A stretch of DNA of 64,000 nt from assembly GCF_050278625.1 (NCBI RefSeq), contig NZ_JBNNTI010000001.1, positions 1-64,000 of the forward strand. The letters run 5' to 3'. Each line of letters opens with the position of its first letter. Position 1 is the first letter of the stretch. Shown piece after piece: positions 51,958 through 61,254 of this stretch. Both the position numbers and the translations under genes were made by a program. This DNA comes from Viridibacillus sp050278625. Lineage in GTDB: Bacteria; Bacillota; Bacilli; Bacillales_A; Planococcaceae. The notes below the pieces were generated by a model. The model made no database searches, was not told the origin of the DNA, and worked only from the letters and a program-made list of their open reading frames with translations.

Positions 51958-52791
51958 TTATAACTTCCGATATATATTCTCTTGGCTTACTAACTCCTCA
52001 TATTTTTCTGAAAAAACAGATGAACGTAATGTTTCTTTACTACCAATTCCGATAAACCCATCGTGACAGAGGCTATCATAAAACAGCTGATTAACACTAT
52101 TTTGCAGTTCACCTGTAAAGTAAATCATAACATTTCGGCAAATAATCACATGAAATTCATTAAATGAGCCATCAGTAACTAAATTGTGTTGAAAAAACAC
52201 AATATTTTTTAATAAAGTTAAATCTAAGTAGGCATTTTGGTAATCAGTGGAATAATACTCTGAAAATTCTTGTTTACCACCTGCAGCCATATAATTTTTT
52301 GTATATGATTGCATCTGATTTAATTGCAAAATACCTTCTTTTGCTTGTGATATTACTTTTTCATTTATGTCTGTTGCATATATTTTCGTCCGATCGTAAA
52401 GCCCTTCCTCTTTTAGTAATATGGCAGTCGAAAACACTTCTTCACCAGTTGAACAACCAGCATGCCAAATACGTATTTCAGGCATTTCTTTAAGAAGTGG
52501 CACAATTTTTAATCGGAAAGCATTAAAAAATTCAGGATCACGAAACATTTCAGTAACATGTATAGAAAAATCATCAATTAGCTTTTCAACAAACCCTTTT
52601 TCATATAAAACCTTTTCTATCAAAGAGCTAATTTTCTCCATTTTCTCTTGTCTCATTCGATTCATAATTCTTCTTTTAATCGAAGAACGCATATACTTTT
52701 GAAAGTCAAAACCTGAAACACTATAAACAGCTTGAAGTAACAAATCAATCTCAATATTCTCTTTTTCTTCATTAGTTAATAAGTCTTTCAC
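51958..52791 (-). CDS. CheR-type protein methyltransferase (RsbM-like)
   Basis: A 277-residue CheR. N-terminal helical domain (about 15-90) with MRSSIKRRIMNRM, SAM motif IWHAGCSTGEEVFS (about 111-124), YATDINEKVISQA and ICRNVMIYF. Its neighbours, a hybrid kinase upstream and PP2C regulator downstream, make it the counterpart of B. cereus RsbM, which methylates the kinase RsbK to damp SigB activation, rather than a chemotaxis enzyme. GTG 52791 follows AAAGGAATT. Confidence 0.85.
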   Translation of the reverse strand: MKDLLTNEEKENIEIDLLLQAVYSVSGFDFQKYMRSSIKRRIMNRMRQEKMEKISSLIEKVLYEKGFVEKLIDDFSIHVTEMFRDPEFFNAFRLKIVPLLKEMPEIRIWHAGCSTGEEVFSTAILLKEEGLYDRTKIYATDINEKVISQAKEGILQLNQMQSYTKNYMAAGGKQEFSEYYSTDYQNAYLDLTLLKNIVFFQHNLVTDGSFNEFHVIICRNVMIYFTGELQNSVNQLFYDSLCHDGFIGIGSKETLRSSVFSEKYEELVSQENIYRKL

Positions 52792-52820
52792 AATAATTCC
52801 TTTCTTGCCTGCTCGATTAT

Positions 52821-55619
52821 TTATTTAGCCAACCATACACGAAGAACAGATAATAACTGATCTATTTTTAATGGCTTACTGATGTAATCTGATGCACCGG
52901 CTTTTAAACATTTTTCCCTATCGCCTTTCATTGCTTTTGCTGTAAGTGCGATAATTGGAAGGTTTTGATAAATTTCTTGGCTACGAATATTACGCATCGT
53001 TTCATAACCATCCATTACAGGCATCATAATATCCATTAATACAACATTTACTGTATTTTTTTCTTTAAGAATCTCTAAACATTCAAAGCCATTTTCTACT
53101 GAAATAATCTTCATCCCTTGAGATTCTAAAGCATTTTTTAGTGCGAAAATATTTCGATGGTCATCATCCACAATAAGTATCGTCTTATTGGATAACATAT
53201 TCTTGCTCGCTTGTGTAAGTTGTTGTCGTTCATACATTAATTGATCTGGTTTTATTTTTTCCGGAACCTCATTTTCATCGGTTACTGCTGTTAATACAGA
53301 AGAATCCACTTCTTCAGCTAAAGGTACATCTATCCCGTTAGGTAAATTTGGAATCAATAAAGTAAAGATACTTCCTTTGCCTTCTTCACTTTTAACAAAG
53401 ACCCAACCTCCTAGAAGTTTAGCAAATTCTCTACTGATAGATAATCCTAAGCCAGTTCCTCCATACTTTCTTTCTGTTGCTCCATCGCCTTGCTGAAATG
53501 CTTCGAAAATCAATCTTTGTTTTTCTTTAGAGATACCAATTCCAGTATCTTTTACGCTAATTTCAACCCACTCGTCTGTAATTTCTGTATGTACAAGCTT
53601 ATTAATCCTTTCTTTTTCAGCAATTTTAATATGAACTGAAATAGCACCTTTATATGTAAATTTAAAAGCATTAGATAATAAGTTTTTAAGAATCTGTTGA
53701 AGACGTTGTTGGTCGGTAAAAACTATATCCGGTACGTTACTGTCTTTTTCAACATTAAAGGTTAAACCTTTTTTCAGTGCAACATGGTCAAAATTCTGAT
53801 GTAACAACTCAGGTACTTCACTCATATTCATTTCATCAAATTGAATTTTTAATTTCCCTACTTCAACTTTTGATAAGTCCAATATGTCATTAATCAATTT
53901 CAATAGGTCTTGTCCTGAAGAGTGGATAATTCGAGCAAACTCTTGTTGTTCCTCAGCTAAGGTATTATCATCAGGGGTTTCTAACATTTCAGATAGAATT
54001 AAAATACTATTTAAAGGTGTTCTTAATTCATGCGACACATTAGCCATGAATTCTGATTTATACTTTGAACTCTTTTGTAGCTCTTCAGCATGTTCTTCGA
54101 GATTTATTTTTGCTTCTTCCAGCTCTCTAGATTTTTCTTCTGCATCGTGAGTTCTCTCAGATAGTTGTTCATTGATCATTCGCAATTCTTCTGCCTGAGA
54201 TTGCAATTCTTCTGATTGTGCTTGAAGCTCTTCTGATTGTGATTGTAACTCTTCGGACTGAGCTTGAAGTTCCTCTGTTTGAGCTTGTGATTCTTTTAAC
54301 AGCCGCTCTATTTCCATTCGAACTTGCACACTATTAATAGTTATTCCTAGTGTCTCTAGAACACGTTGTAAGAAGTTTTGCTGAAGGTTTGTGAATTGTT
54401 CTAGACTAGCCATTTCTAGTATACCTACGACTTCATCTTCAAAAATGACTGGCATGATTATAATACTTTTAGGATTTACCTCTCCTAATCCAGTTGTAAT
54501 TAACTGATAATTATCCGGTATATCTGTGATAATATATGATTTTTTTTCTATTGCACATTGTCCTATTAACCCTTCACCTATCTGGAATTCATTTCTACCA
54601 GCCACAATCCCTTCACCTGCATAGGAAGCCATTTTGACAAAATGAGTATCTTCTCTTTGCTCACGACGGATGTAGAACACTCCAAAGGATGCGTCAACCA
54701 TAGGTGCTAGTCTTGTAATTAGTCGTTCACCCAACTCTTCAACATCTACTATACGTTGATACATCGTCGCAATTTCTGCTAAACCCGTTTGCACCCAGTT
54801 CTGCTCACTAATTTTTTTTGTGAAATCTTTTTCTTTTCGATTATAGTCTTCTAAAGAACCAGCCATTTCATTAAAAGAATGGGCTATTTCCCCAATTTCA
54901 TCTTTCATTTTGATATGAATTCTAGGTATAGCTGATAAATTTTTGAAATCTATCTTTTTAATCACTTTTGTAATAGACTGTAGCTCACTTGAAGTGCTAC
55001 GAATCATCCAAAGTAGTATTAATGAAATGATAAGTATACTAAAAACCACAGCAAATAAAGTGAATTTAATCATATCACTATACCTTTGTTGAGAATTTTT
55101 TAAAGTATCATTCATAAGTCCTTCTTGATAAACCTTAAATTCATCAAGCGTACTTAACACTTCTATTCGCTTAGATCTTTGTTCTTGCATTAATTCTTTT
55201 AAATTCCCCTGCAAACTGTTGGCTTTAATTTGTTGAATGATTTTAGTTTCGGTGTCTGTGTATGAACTGTATTGTTTATCTAATTTTTTTAATAGTTGCT
55301 GTGAAGTTGTTTGGTTGGCTATAGTAGACAATTTAATAATATTTACTGAAATAGCAGCTTGATTGTCACTAATTGTTTGTAAACTAGAGTTAATATCACT
55401 CTTTTTTGCATCGATTGCTGCATACAAAATTTCTCTATCTGAGCGTGAAAATAACTGGCGAATTTCCATTACTGTTTGAACCTTATAATAACGATCCTCT
55501 ACAATTTCGGTCATATCTGTTTTTAATTTGTTTAAAGTAAATATCATAGTTGATAACATTATAATTAAAAAAAGCAAGATTAAACCAAATCCGATTATTT
55601 GCCTTTTCTTAAAACTCAT
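52821..55619 (-). CDS. Hybrid sensor histidine kinase (RsbK-like)
   Basis: A 932-residue hybrid kinase: TM1 about 9-29, extracellular four-helix/CHASE3-like sensor 30-182, TM2 184-205, HAMP 206-258, GAF about 275-430, a coiled coil with seven-residue repeats of AQSEELQ type (about 437-485), HisKA with H528 (VSHELRTPL), HATPase (NLLSNAFKF, GTGLGLSIS) and C-terminal receiver with D863 (LMDIMMPVMDG). This matches the RsbK architecture that feeds SigB in the B. cereus group. ATG 55619 follows GGGGGATG. Glu/Gln-rich helices offer methylation sites for the CheR neighbour. Confidence 0.86.
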   Translation of the reverse strand: MSFKKRQIIGFGLILLFLIIMLSTMIFTLNKLKTDMTEIVEDRYYKVQTVMEIRQLFSRSDREILYAAIDAKKSDINSSLQTISDNQAAISVNIIKLSTIANQTTSQQLLKKLDKQYSSYTDTETKIIQQIKANSLQGNLKELMQEQRSKRIEVLSTLDEFKVYQEGLMNDTLKNSQQRYSDMIKFTLFAVVFSILIISLILLWMIRSTSSELQSITKVIKKIDFKNLSAIPRIHIKMKDEIGEIAHSFNEMAGSLEDYNRKEKDFTKKISEQNWVQTGLAEIATMYQRIVDVEELGERLITRLAPMVDASFGVFYIRREQREDTHFVKMASYAGEGIVAGRNEFQIGEGLIGQCAIEKKSYIITDIPDNYQLITTGLGEVNPKSIIIMPVIFEDEVVGILEMASLEQFTNLQQNFLQRVLETLGITINSVQVRMEIERLLKESQAQTEELQAQSEELQSQSEELQAQSEELQSQAEELRMINEQLSERTHDAEEKSRELEEAKINLEEHAEELQKSSKYKSEFMANVSHELRTPLNSILILSEMLETPDDNTLAEEQQEFARIIHSSGQDLLKLINDILDLSKVEVGKLKIQFDEMNMSEVPELLHQNFDHVALKKGLTFNVEKDSNVPDIVFTDQQRLQQILKNLLSNAFKFTYKGAISVHIKIAEKERINKLVHTEITDEWVEISVKDTGIGISKEKQRLIFEAFQQGDGATERKYGGTGLGLSISREFAKLLGGWVFVKSEEGKGSIFTLLIPNLPNGIDVPLAEEVDSSVLTAVTDENEVPEKIKPDQLMYERQQLTQASKNMLSNKTILIVDDDHRNIFALKNALESQGMKIISVENGFECLEILKEKNTVNVVLMDIMMPVMDGYETMRNIRSQEIYQNLPIIALTAKAMKGDREKCLKAGASDYISKPLKIDQLLSVLRVWLAK
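54180..54300 (-). repeat. Heptad-coding tandem repeat in the kinase linker
   Basis: About six 21-base units encode AQTEELQ, AQSEELQ, SQSEELQ, AQSEELQ, SQAEELR within the GAF-HisKA linker. It forms a Glu/Gln-rich coiled coil; in-frame gain or loss of units would change linker length. Confidence 0.75.
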
Positions 55620-56031
55620 CTATTCATCCCCCTTTTATCTTCTTAAGGAAGCTTGAAAAACCCGGTAAATCATCTTCAAATTCTAGTATAGTCCTCAAAC
55701 TATCTCTTTCATCATTTTATCATTTTTTTGTTAAATATTAGATTAAAAGTCTATTACAATAGTTTCAATATATTTCTTCTAATATTTTCAATTGTATTAG
55801 GAGGCTAAAACATATAATACAAAATATCTACTAAAAGGTTCAGTTTAAATACATTATCTCCATTGGATATTGTCAGATAACACCAGTATTAATCTATTAT
55901 TTTTCATGTTTTCTATTTTCTGGTAATCCATTCAATTGTGTAGGGACTTTTAATTTAGCTTCAAAAGTTGTAATGTTATAAATATAAAATAATTAGATTT
56001 TTCAAAATAAATTAAAAGGGGTGTTAAATAC
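55620..56031. other. Divergent intergenic region
   Basis: About 410 bases between the minus-strand kinase and the plus-strand AhpD-like gene. It must hold both promoters; no hairpin or known operator was recognised. Confidence 0.4.
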
Positions 56032-56622
56032 ATGTCAAAGTATACAGAGCAACTTTCATATTTACAAAAACCTGATGAAAAAGATGTCCCTGTGGAATTA
56101 CAGGCAGAGTTTGATCAACATGTAGATTTTCAACAAGAGAATTGGGGCTTTATCAATAATTTATTTAAAATACTTCCATTAAATCCGCTACAATATAAAG
56201 GTTTCTTAGATTTTAAAAACACTTTGTTTGACGAAAAAACGTGCTACTTGAGTAATATAGATAAAGAAATGATGGGGCTAGTAGTATCTTCTACTAATAG
56301 TTGTACGTATTGTTTAACAACACACAGTGATGCACTACGTGGTTTAACTGAAGATTCAGCTTGGGTCGATCAGCTCACTTATAACTATCGATCTGCAACA
56401 TTAACAAATAAGCAGCGAGCACTATGCGATTATGCTTATTTTGTTACTACTCATCCTCAAGAAACAACGCAAAACCAAGTGGATATGTTACGTTTAGCTG
56501 GTTTTAATGATCATGAAATTTTGGAAGCTTCATTTATTGCTGGATTCTTCAATTTTACAAATCGCTGGGTGAGTACGATTGGTGCTGTGCCGAATCCTGG
56601 GCATTATAGTCATAATAGATAA
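56032..56622 (+). CDS. AhpD-like peroxidase-related protein (CMD family)
   Basis: A 196-residue carboxymuconolactone-decarboxylase-fold protein. The redox CxxC and proton-relay His occur as SCTYCLTTHSDALR, as in AhpD-type alkylhydroperoxidases and 'peroxidase-related enzymes'. The C-terminal FNFTNRWVSTIGAVPN is typical of the longer subgroup. It likely reduces organic peroxides with a thiol donor; no partner is adjacent. ATG 56032 follows AAAAGGGGTG. A strong bidirectional terminator follows. Confidence 0.82.
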   Translation: MSKYTEQLSYLQKPDEKDVPVELQAEFDQHVDFQQENWGFINNLFKILPLNPLQYKGFLDFKNTLFDEKTCYLSNIDKEMMGLVVSSTNSCTYCLTTHSDALRGLTEDSAWVDQLTYNYRSATLTNKQRALCDYAYFVTTHPQETTQNQVDMLRLAGFNDHEILEASFIAGFFNFTNRWVSTIGAVPNPGHYSHNR

Positions 56623-56623
56623 T

Positions 56624-56667
56624 AAAAAAGCCAAAGAGGGTTTATACTAAGCCTCTTTGGCTTTTTT
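56624..56667. terminator. Bidirectional terminator
   Basis: AAAAAAGCCAAAGAGG pairs with CCTCTTTGGCTTTTTT between convergent genes. Confidence 0.9.
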
Positions 56668-56698
56668 CAAGATAGAATTGAATTATAAATAAATGGTT

Positions 56699-58198
56699 TT
56701 ATAAATTATAAATTCTTGTATATTTTTCTGTCAAATAATCAGCTAAATACTTAGCATTTAAACCTTCTCCAGTTGCTTCATTTAATAGTTCAAGTGGTTT
56801 TTTTAATGCACCATATTGATGTACTTTATCCGTTAACCACTCGCGAATTAGTGTGAGTTTCCCTTCTGCTAAAAGTTCATCAAAGTTTGGAATATCTTGA
56901 TCCATCGCATGTTTAAATTGAGCCGCATACATAAAACCAAGTGCATAAGATGGGAAGTACCCAAAACTACCACCTGACCAATGTGTGTCCTGTAATACTC
57001 CTTCTGCATCATTTTGTGGAGTGATACCTAAATACTCTTCGTATTTTTCATTCCATACTTTTGGCAGATCTTCTGCTTGTAGTGATCCATTAAACAATTC
57101 TTTTTCAATTTCATAACGAATCATAATATGAAGTGGATATGTTAATTCATCAGCTTCAATACGAATTAAAGATGGTTGCGCGGCGTTAATCGCACGTAAA
57201 AACTTCTCTAATGAGACATTTTCAAATTGTTTCGGTGAATATTTTTTCAACAGATCAAAGTTTTGAGACCAAAAGTTTTTATTGCGCCCTACAAAGTTTT
57301 CAAAAAACAATGACTGCGATTCATGAATACCCATAGACGTTCCCGTGCTAAGTGGTAATCCATCTAAATCTGGCATTATATTTTGTTCATAAAGAGCGTG
57401 ACCACATTCATGCACTGTACCAAGCAGAGCAGAGCGGAAATCATGCTCGTCATATTTTGTAGTGACGCGGATATCACCACGGTTTAAACCGATCATAAAC
57501 GGATGTACGGTTTCATCTAAACGACCTGCTTCAAAGTCATAATCAAGTTGTTGTAGAATTTCTAAACAAACTGCCTTTTGTCCTTCTTTTGGAAAGAAGT
57601 CAAATAAGAAGCTCATATCCGGTTGATGAGATGATGCAACAATTTTTTGAACTAATGGAACAATAGTTTCTTTCAACTCTCCAAATACACGGTCCAAAAT
57701 CTCAGTTGTCATATCAGGCTCATATTGATCCAATAAAGTATTGTAGGGATTGTTATCCTTTATACCCCAATAAGTAACAAATTTTTGTTGTGCTTCAATA
57801 ATGCCTTTTAAATATGGTAAGAAAAGATTGAAATCCGATTTATCTTTTGCTTGTTCCCAAACAGCTTCTGCTTTTGATTGGAGTACGACATAAGCTTTAT
57901 ACTCGTCTGCAGGAATTTTCTTATTTAAATTATAAGCCTTCTGTGTTTCTTCGTATGAACGACGAACAATTTCTGATAGTTCTTCTTTTTTTGTAGCTAG
58001 TTCTTGCAACATTTCACCTAATTCATCTGATGTTTGTAAACGGAATAATTCTGACGATATAGTCCCTACTACTTCTGCGCGTTGCTCTAACCCCTTTTTT
58101 GGTGCTCCAGTACGCATATCCCAATAGATTACTGAGAGTGCCTCTTCATAATTATTAATTTTTTTTATGTAATTTAAAAAGCGTTGTTCAACTGACAT
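56699..58198 (-). CDS. ypwA: Thermostable carboxypeptidase 1 (M32 family)
   Basis: A 499-residue M32 metallocarboxypeptidase with HEXXH in GTVHECGHALYEQ (about residue 265) and the family motifs DxRxT (RGDIRVTTKYDE) and HESQSLFFEN. Length matches B. subtilis YpwA (501). It removes C-terminal residues from peptides, with broad specificity except Pro. ATG 58198 follows GGGGGTAAT. The next gene upstream, across a repeat tract, is the dinG-like ypvA, as in B. subtilis. Confidence 0.9.
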   Translation of the reverse strand: MSVEQRFLNYIKKINNYEEALSVIYWDMRTGAPKKGLEQRAEVVGTISSELFRLQTSDELGEMLQELATKKEELSEIVRRSYEETQKAYNLNKKIPADEYKAYVVLQSKAEAVWEQAKDKSDFNLFLPYLKGIIEAQQKFVTYWGIKDNNPYNTLLDQYEPDMTTEILDRVFGELKETIVPLVQKIVASSHQPDMSFLFDFFPKEGQKAVCLEILQQLDYDFEAGRLDETVHPFMIGLNRGDIRVTTKYDEHDFRSALLGTVHECGHALYEQNIMPDLDGLPLSTGTSMGIHESQSLFFENFVGRNKNFWSQNFDLLKKYSPKQFENVSLEKFLRAINAAQPSLIRIEADELTYPLHIMIRYEIEKELFNGSLQAEDLPKVWNEKYEEYLGITPQNDAEGVLQDTHWSGGSFGYFPSYALGFMYAAQFKHAMDQDIPNFDELLAEGKLTLIREWLTDKVHQYGALKKPLELLNEATGEGLNAKYLADYLTEKYTRIYNL

Positions 58199-58276
58199 TG
58201 TATTACCCCCTTATGTTTTCTCTATTTTATCACGAATTCCGAAGTAAATCAGTTGAAAGTTTTTTATGTGGGATTT

Positions 58277-58389
58277 GATTGTTGCGCTAAGTTTGGTGAT
58301 TGTTGCCCTAAGTTGGTTGATTGTTGCACTAAGTCCCCTGATTGTTGCACTATCTCTTGCGATTGTTGCGCTAAATCTCCTGATTGTTA
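58277..58389. repeat. Tandem repeat of 21-bp units
   Basis: Units begin with GATTGTTG at 58277, 58298, 58319, 58340, 58361 and (partial) 58382, exactly 21 bases apart, with GCGCTAAGT-type centres. The unit is a multiple of three, so both strands stay open: plus-strand reading gives a Cys-rich DCC heptad, minus-strand reading an AQQS heptad. There is no ribosome site, so the frames are probably by-products of the repeat. It lies between ypvA and ypwA. Confidence 0.9.
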
Positions 58390-58452
58390 TTTAGAAGAAT
58401 ACTCATGTCATAATTTCTTGGAAAACTCCTATTATGCTTACCCTATTCACAC

Positions 58453-58490
58453 AAAAAAGCCAGCTCATTTAATTCCTGAGCTGGCCTTTT
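58453..58490 (-). terminator. Terminator of ypvA
   Basis: AAAAGCCAGCTCA pairs with TGAGCTGGCCTTTT immediately after the stop codon. Confidence 0.85.
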
Positions 58491-58494
58491 GTTA

Positions 58495-60393
58495 TTAAAC
58501 TTCTGTTGCTTCAACTGCGAAAATAGGTTGTATTTTCTCTTTATGCTTATATTCTTCTTCATTCAACAAAATATGAATGTCTCCGTGGTCTTTTGATGTA
58601 CGGATTAATCGCCCCATTCCTTGCTGTAGTCGTAACAGCATGAATGGAATATCCACTTCTTCAAATGCATCTGTAGCAAATGAACGCTTCGCATCAAATA
58701 GTGGATCATTCGGTGGGAATGGTAAATCAAAAATAATCACACGAGTTAATGATTCCTCTGGTAAGTCTAAACCTTCCCATAAATGATACGAGCAAAGTAC
58801 TTTTACTTCTCCTGCTTGGAAGTCACGGATAATCGAAGAAAGTTCACGATCGCCTTCAAATGCAATATCTGCACGAAGTTCTTCTGCCAATTGCTCTTTA
58901 ACTTTAAGCATTGCTTGTTTTGATTTAAATAGGATCAATGTTTTCTCATCATCTTGTAATAACTTCTCAACAGCTGCAAGTTTCTTTTCTTGAGCTACTT
59001 TATGCAATTGAATCTTCATAACTTCTTCATATTCAAACGGAGAAGAAACTGAGAATGATTGGAATTTGTTAATTCCTAAGCTGTTTGCGATATATGAGAA
59101 GTCTTTATTGATTGATAGAGTTGCTGATGAGAATACATGTGGTATTTTTTTCGAGAACAGCTTTTCCTCAAGTACTTCTGTAATAAGTCGAGGCATGATG
59201 ACAAGTGTCTCTTCACCATCTGTTTTCTCTAACCAGTCTACAGCATCACCTTGCGCGATGAATATACGCATTGCAGCTTCGTATTGCTCTAGGAATTCCT
59301 CTACCATGCGTAACTCATATTCAGGAATAATATACATTTCTGATTCGAAAACAAATTCTTCCAGTAAAGATTCAACTGTATCGATTACTTTTTGACCTAA
59401 TTTTATTAGTAAAGGTGATTTATTAATTCTTTTACGATCTTCATCCGATTCAATGACATCATCACGTAGTTGATCAAAGAATAATTCGTGACCATCTTGT
59501 AACTTTTCCATTGTATATAACGTTTTTTCTCGTAAACCATCAACCATTAACATATCTAGAAGTTTCACAATAGTGTAATCTTGCACTTTGTAAGTCATCG
59601 CTTTTTGTGCTGCGTATTCAAGTAAGTGCCCTTCATCAAGTACAATCATAGAAACTTCCGGTAGAAGAGCTAATTGACCTTCACGTTCACGAGATTCTTT
59701 TGTCGCAATATGCTCCATCAAGAAATCCTGTGAACAGATGATTAAATCCGTCGATTGGCGATAATCTGCACGGTGTAGGGTTTGCCCGCAGCGATTACGT
59801 AAATCACAGACTGAGCACTGTTGAATCGAATTGTAGTTGACCTTTTGCCAATCAGCATCATTAACATTTGGATAGTCACTACGTTGACCATATAAAGATA
59901 ATGTTCCTTGGCCAAATACGCCATCTGGTATCGTTTCTACAATATCATCTATATATTCGCCGTCATGAAACTTTTCAGCCTCTTCAAAGCGTTTTAAACA
60001 TAAGTATTGATCGCGTGATTTTGCTAAACGCACATCAATATTTAAATCAAGATATTGCTGTAATTTATGAATATCGCCACCGTCTTTAACGAGCTGGTCG
60101 ATTAAAGTCTCATCTGCACATGCAATCAATGCTGGACGTCCAGTATAGCGCGCATAAGAAATAGCTGGTAATAAATATGCGATTGTTTTTCCTGTACCTA
60201 CACCTGCTTCAGCAAATAACACTGATTTTTCGCGTAAAACTTTTTCTATTTGATAAGCCATAAAGATTTGCTCATCACGACATTCTAGACCCTTTTCAGG
60301 TAATTCATCATAAAGCATATCGCCCATCCAATCACCCAACGAGTCGAAGAATGATTTTTCTTTTGATAGAGCAAATGGTATTGCTTGTCTCAT
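58495..60393 (-). CDS. ypvA: DinG/XPD-family ATP-dependent DNA helicase
   Basis: A 632-residue superfamily 2 helicase. Walker A AGVGTGKT (63-70), Fe-S cluster Cys C132, C193, C196 and C202 (CSVCDLRNRC), DEGH box (253-256) and C-terminal motif VI QGMGRLIRT. The four spaced cysteines indicate an XPD-like 4Fe-4S domain. Length and neighbours fit B. subtilis YpvA. It likely unwinds 5'-3' on damaged or R-loop-bearing DNA; no exonuclease domain is fused. ATG 60393 follows GAGGGGG. Confidence 0.9.
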   Translation of the reverse strand: MRQAIPFALSKEKSFFDSLGDWMGDMLYDELPEKGLECRDEQIFMAYQIEKVLREKSVLFAEAGVGTGKTIAYLLPAISYARYTGRPALIACADETLIDQLVKDGGDIHKLQQYLDLNIDVRLAKSRDQYLCLKRFEEAEKFHDGEYIDDIVETIPDGVFGQGTLSLYGQRSDYPNVNDADWQKVNYNSIQQCSVCDLRNRCGQTLHRADYRQSTDLIICSQDFLMEHIATKESREREGQLALLPEVSMIVLDEGHLLEYAAQKAMTYKVQDYTIVKLLDMLMVDGLREKTLYTMEKLQDGHELFFDQLRDDVIESDEDRKRINKSPLLIKLGQKVIDTVESLLEEFVFESEMYIIPEYELRMVEEFLEQYEAAMRIFIAQGDAVDWLEKTDGEETLVIMPRLITEVLEEKLFSKKIPHVFSSATLSINKDFSYIANSLGINKFQSFSVSSPFEYEEVMKIQLHKVAQEKKLAAVEKLLQDDEKTLILFKSKQAMLKVKEQLAEELRADIAFEGDRELSSIIRDFQAGEVKVLCSYHLWEGLDLPEESLTRVIIFDLPFPPNDPLFDAKRSFATDAFEEVDIPFMLLRLQQGMGRLIRTSKDHGDIHILLNEEEYKHKEKIQPIFAVEATEV

Positions 60394-61224
60394 CTTGTTC
60401 CCCCTCGTACGTCAACGAAATAAAAAATTATATACAACTAAACGGTAATTGAAACCTTTGTTATTATAGCATTATTCTTAACTACCTTGTTACATGCATG
60501 TATATGATTTAATTTTTTTTCAGTTTATGTGTTCAATTTGTGCTCAAATCACGGATATCGTAGTGTTACCCAGAAAACAAGGAGATTAAACACCATGAAA
60601 TTAGTGTACTTTATATAATAGAAGAAACTAAGTAAAATGTATATGATATGGACATTTCAAGTCTGCCTTTATTTTTAGAAGTATAGAAACAAGCCAAGTT
60701 CATTATTTACTTAACAAAAAATTATATTGATTTTTGGAAAGAATTATTCTATAAACAAAAATTAAATACTGGATGAAGAAATAATTCGTAATTCATGACT
60801 ATCGAATAAAGTCTCGAAAATAAGGAGCATTAACTTTACGAGGCATATTTTTCACTAATAACGCAATTGAGTTTCAGTTAGCTAACCATTTTAATGTAAT
60901 CTGATCTAATATTATTTTATATTAGTAGATAATATGGAGAAAACTTTTTAGAACAAATAAATCCAAGTGAAAAACACCATTTTAAAGAGCAAAAACATAA
61001 AACAAATATTGGGCGGTAAAAGATCAGCACTGTTCTGAAAAACACTAAGAAAGGCTGAACAACATGAACGACTTATTATTTCTACAAAAACACATTATCC
61101 GCAAACCTCGTCTTGCACTGACCAATACTGGACGTAGAACCATCTGAACAATCCCTAAACTCACTAACATGATGAGTATGTAATTTACCAAAAACATCCT
61201 ACAAAAATATGATTTCATTAACAA
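60394..61224. other. Long intergenic region with possible gene fragment
   Basis: About 830 bases, mostly AT-rich without coding signal. At 61064 ATG opens MNDLLFLQKHIIRKPRLALT to a stop at 61146; its start resembles small-molecule/phospholipid methyltransferases (FL-KFIKNP), so it may be a broken N-terminus. I looked for an RNase P RNA-like core, which lies near ypsC in B. subtilis, and did not see one. Confidence 0.4.
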
Positions 61225-61254
61225 AAACGGAAAGGGATATATCCCCTTCCGTTT
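61225..61254 (-). terminator. Terminator overlapping the ypsC stop
   Basis: AAACGGAAGGGG and CCCTTTCCGTTT form a strong hairpin whose 5' arm begins inside the TAA stop codon on the minus strand, followed by TTTTGTT. Confidence 0.85.

Noticed and set aside
58277..58389. Possible CRISPR-like array
   Set aside because: Units are contiguous with no unique spacers, and no cas gene is present.
58253..58498. Plus-strand frame of 81 codons with Cys-rich heptads, looking like a small metal-binding protein
   Set aside because: The Cys pattern is produced by the 21-bp tandem repeat. There is no ribosome site, and the opposite strand is equally open.
60394..61224. RNase P RNA gene near ypsC, as in B. 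subtilis
   Set aside because: No conserved core elements are visible, and the region is AT-rich throughout.
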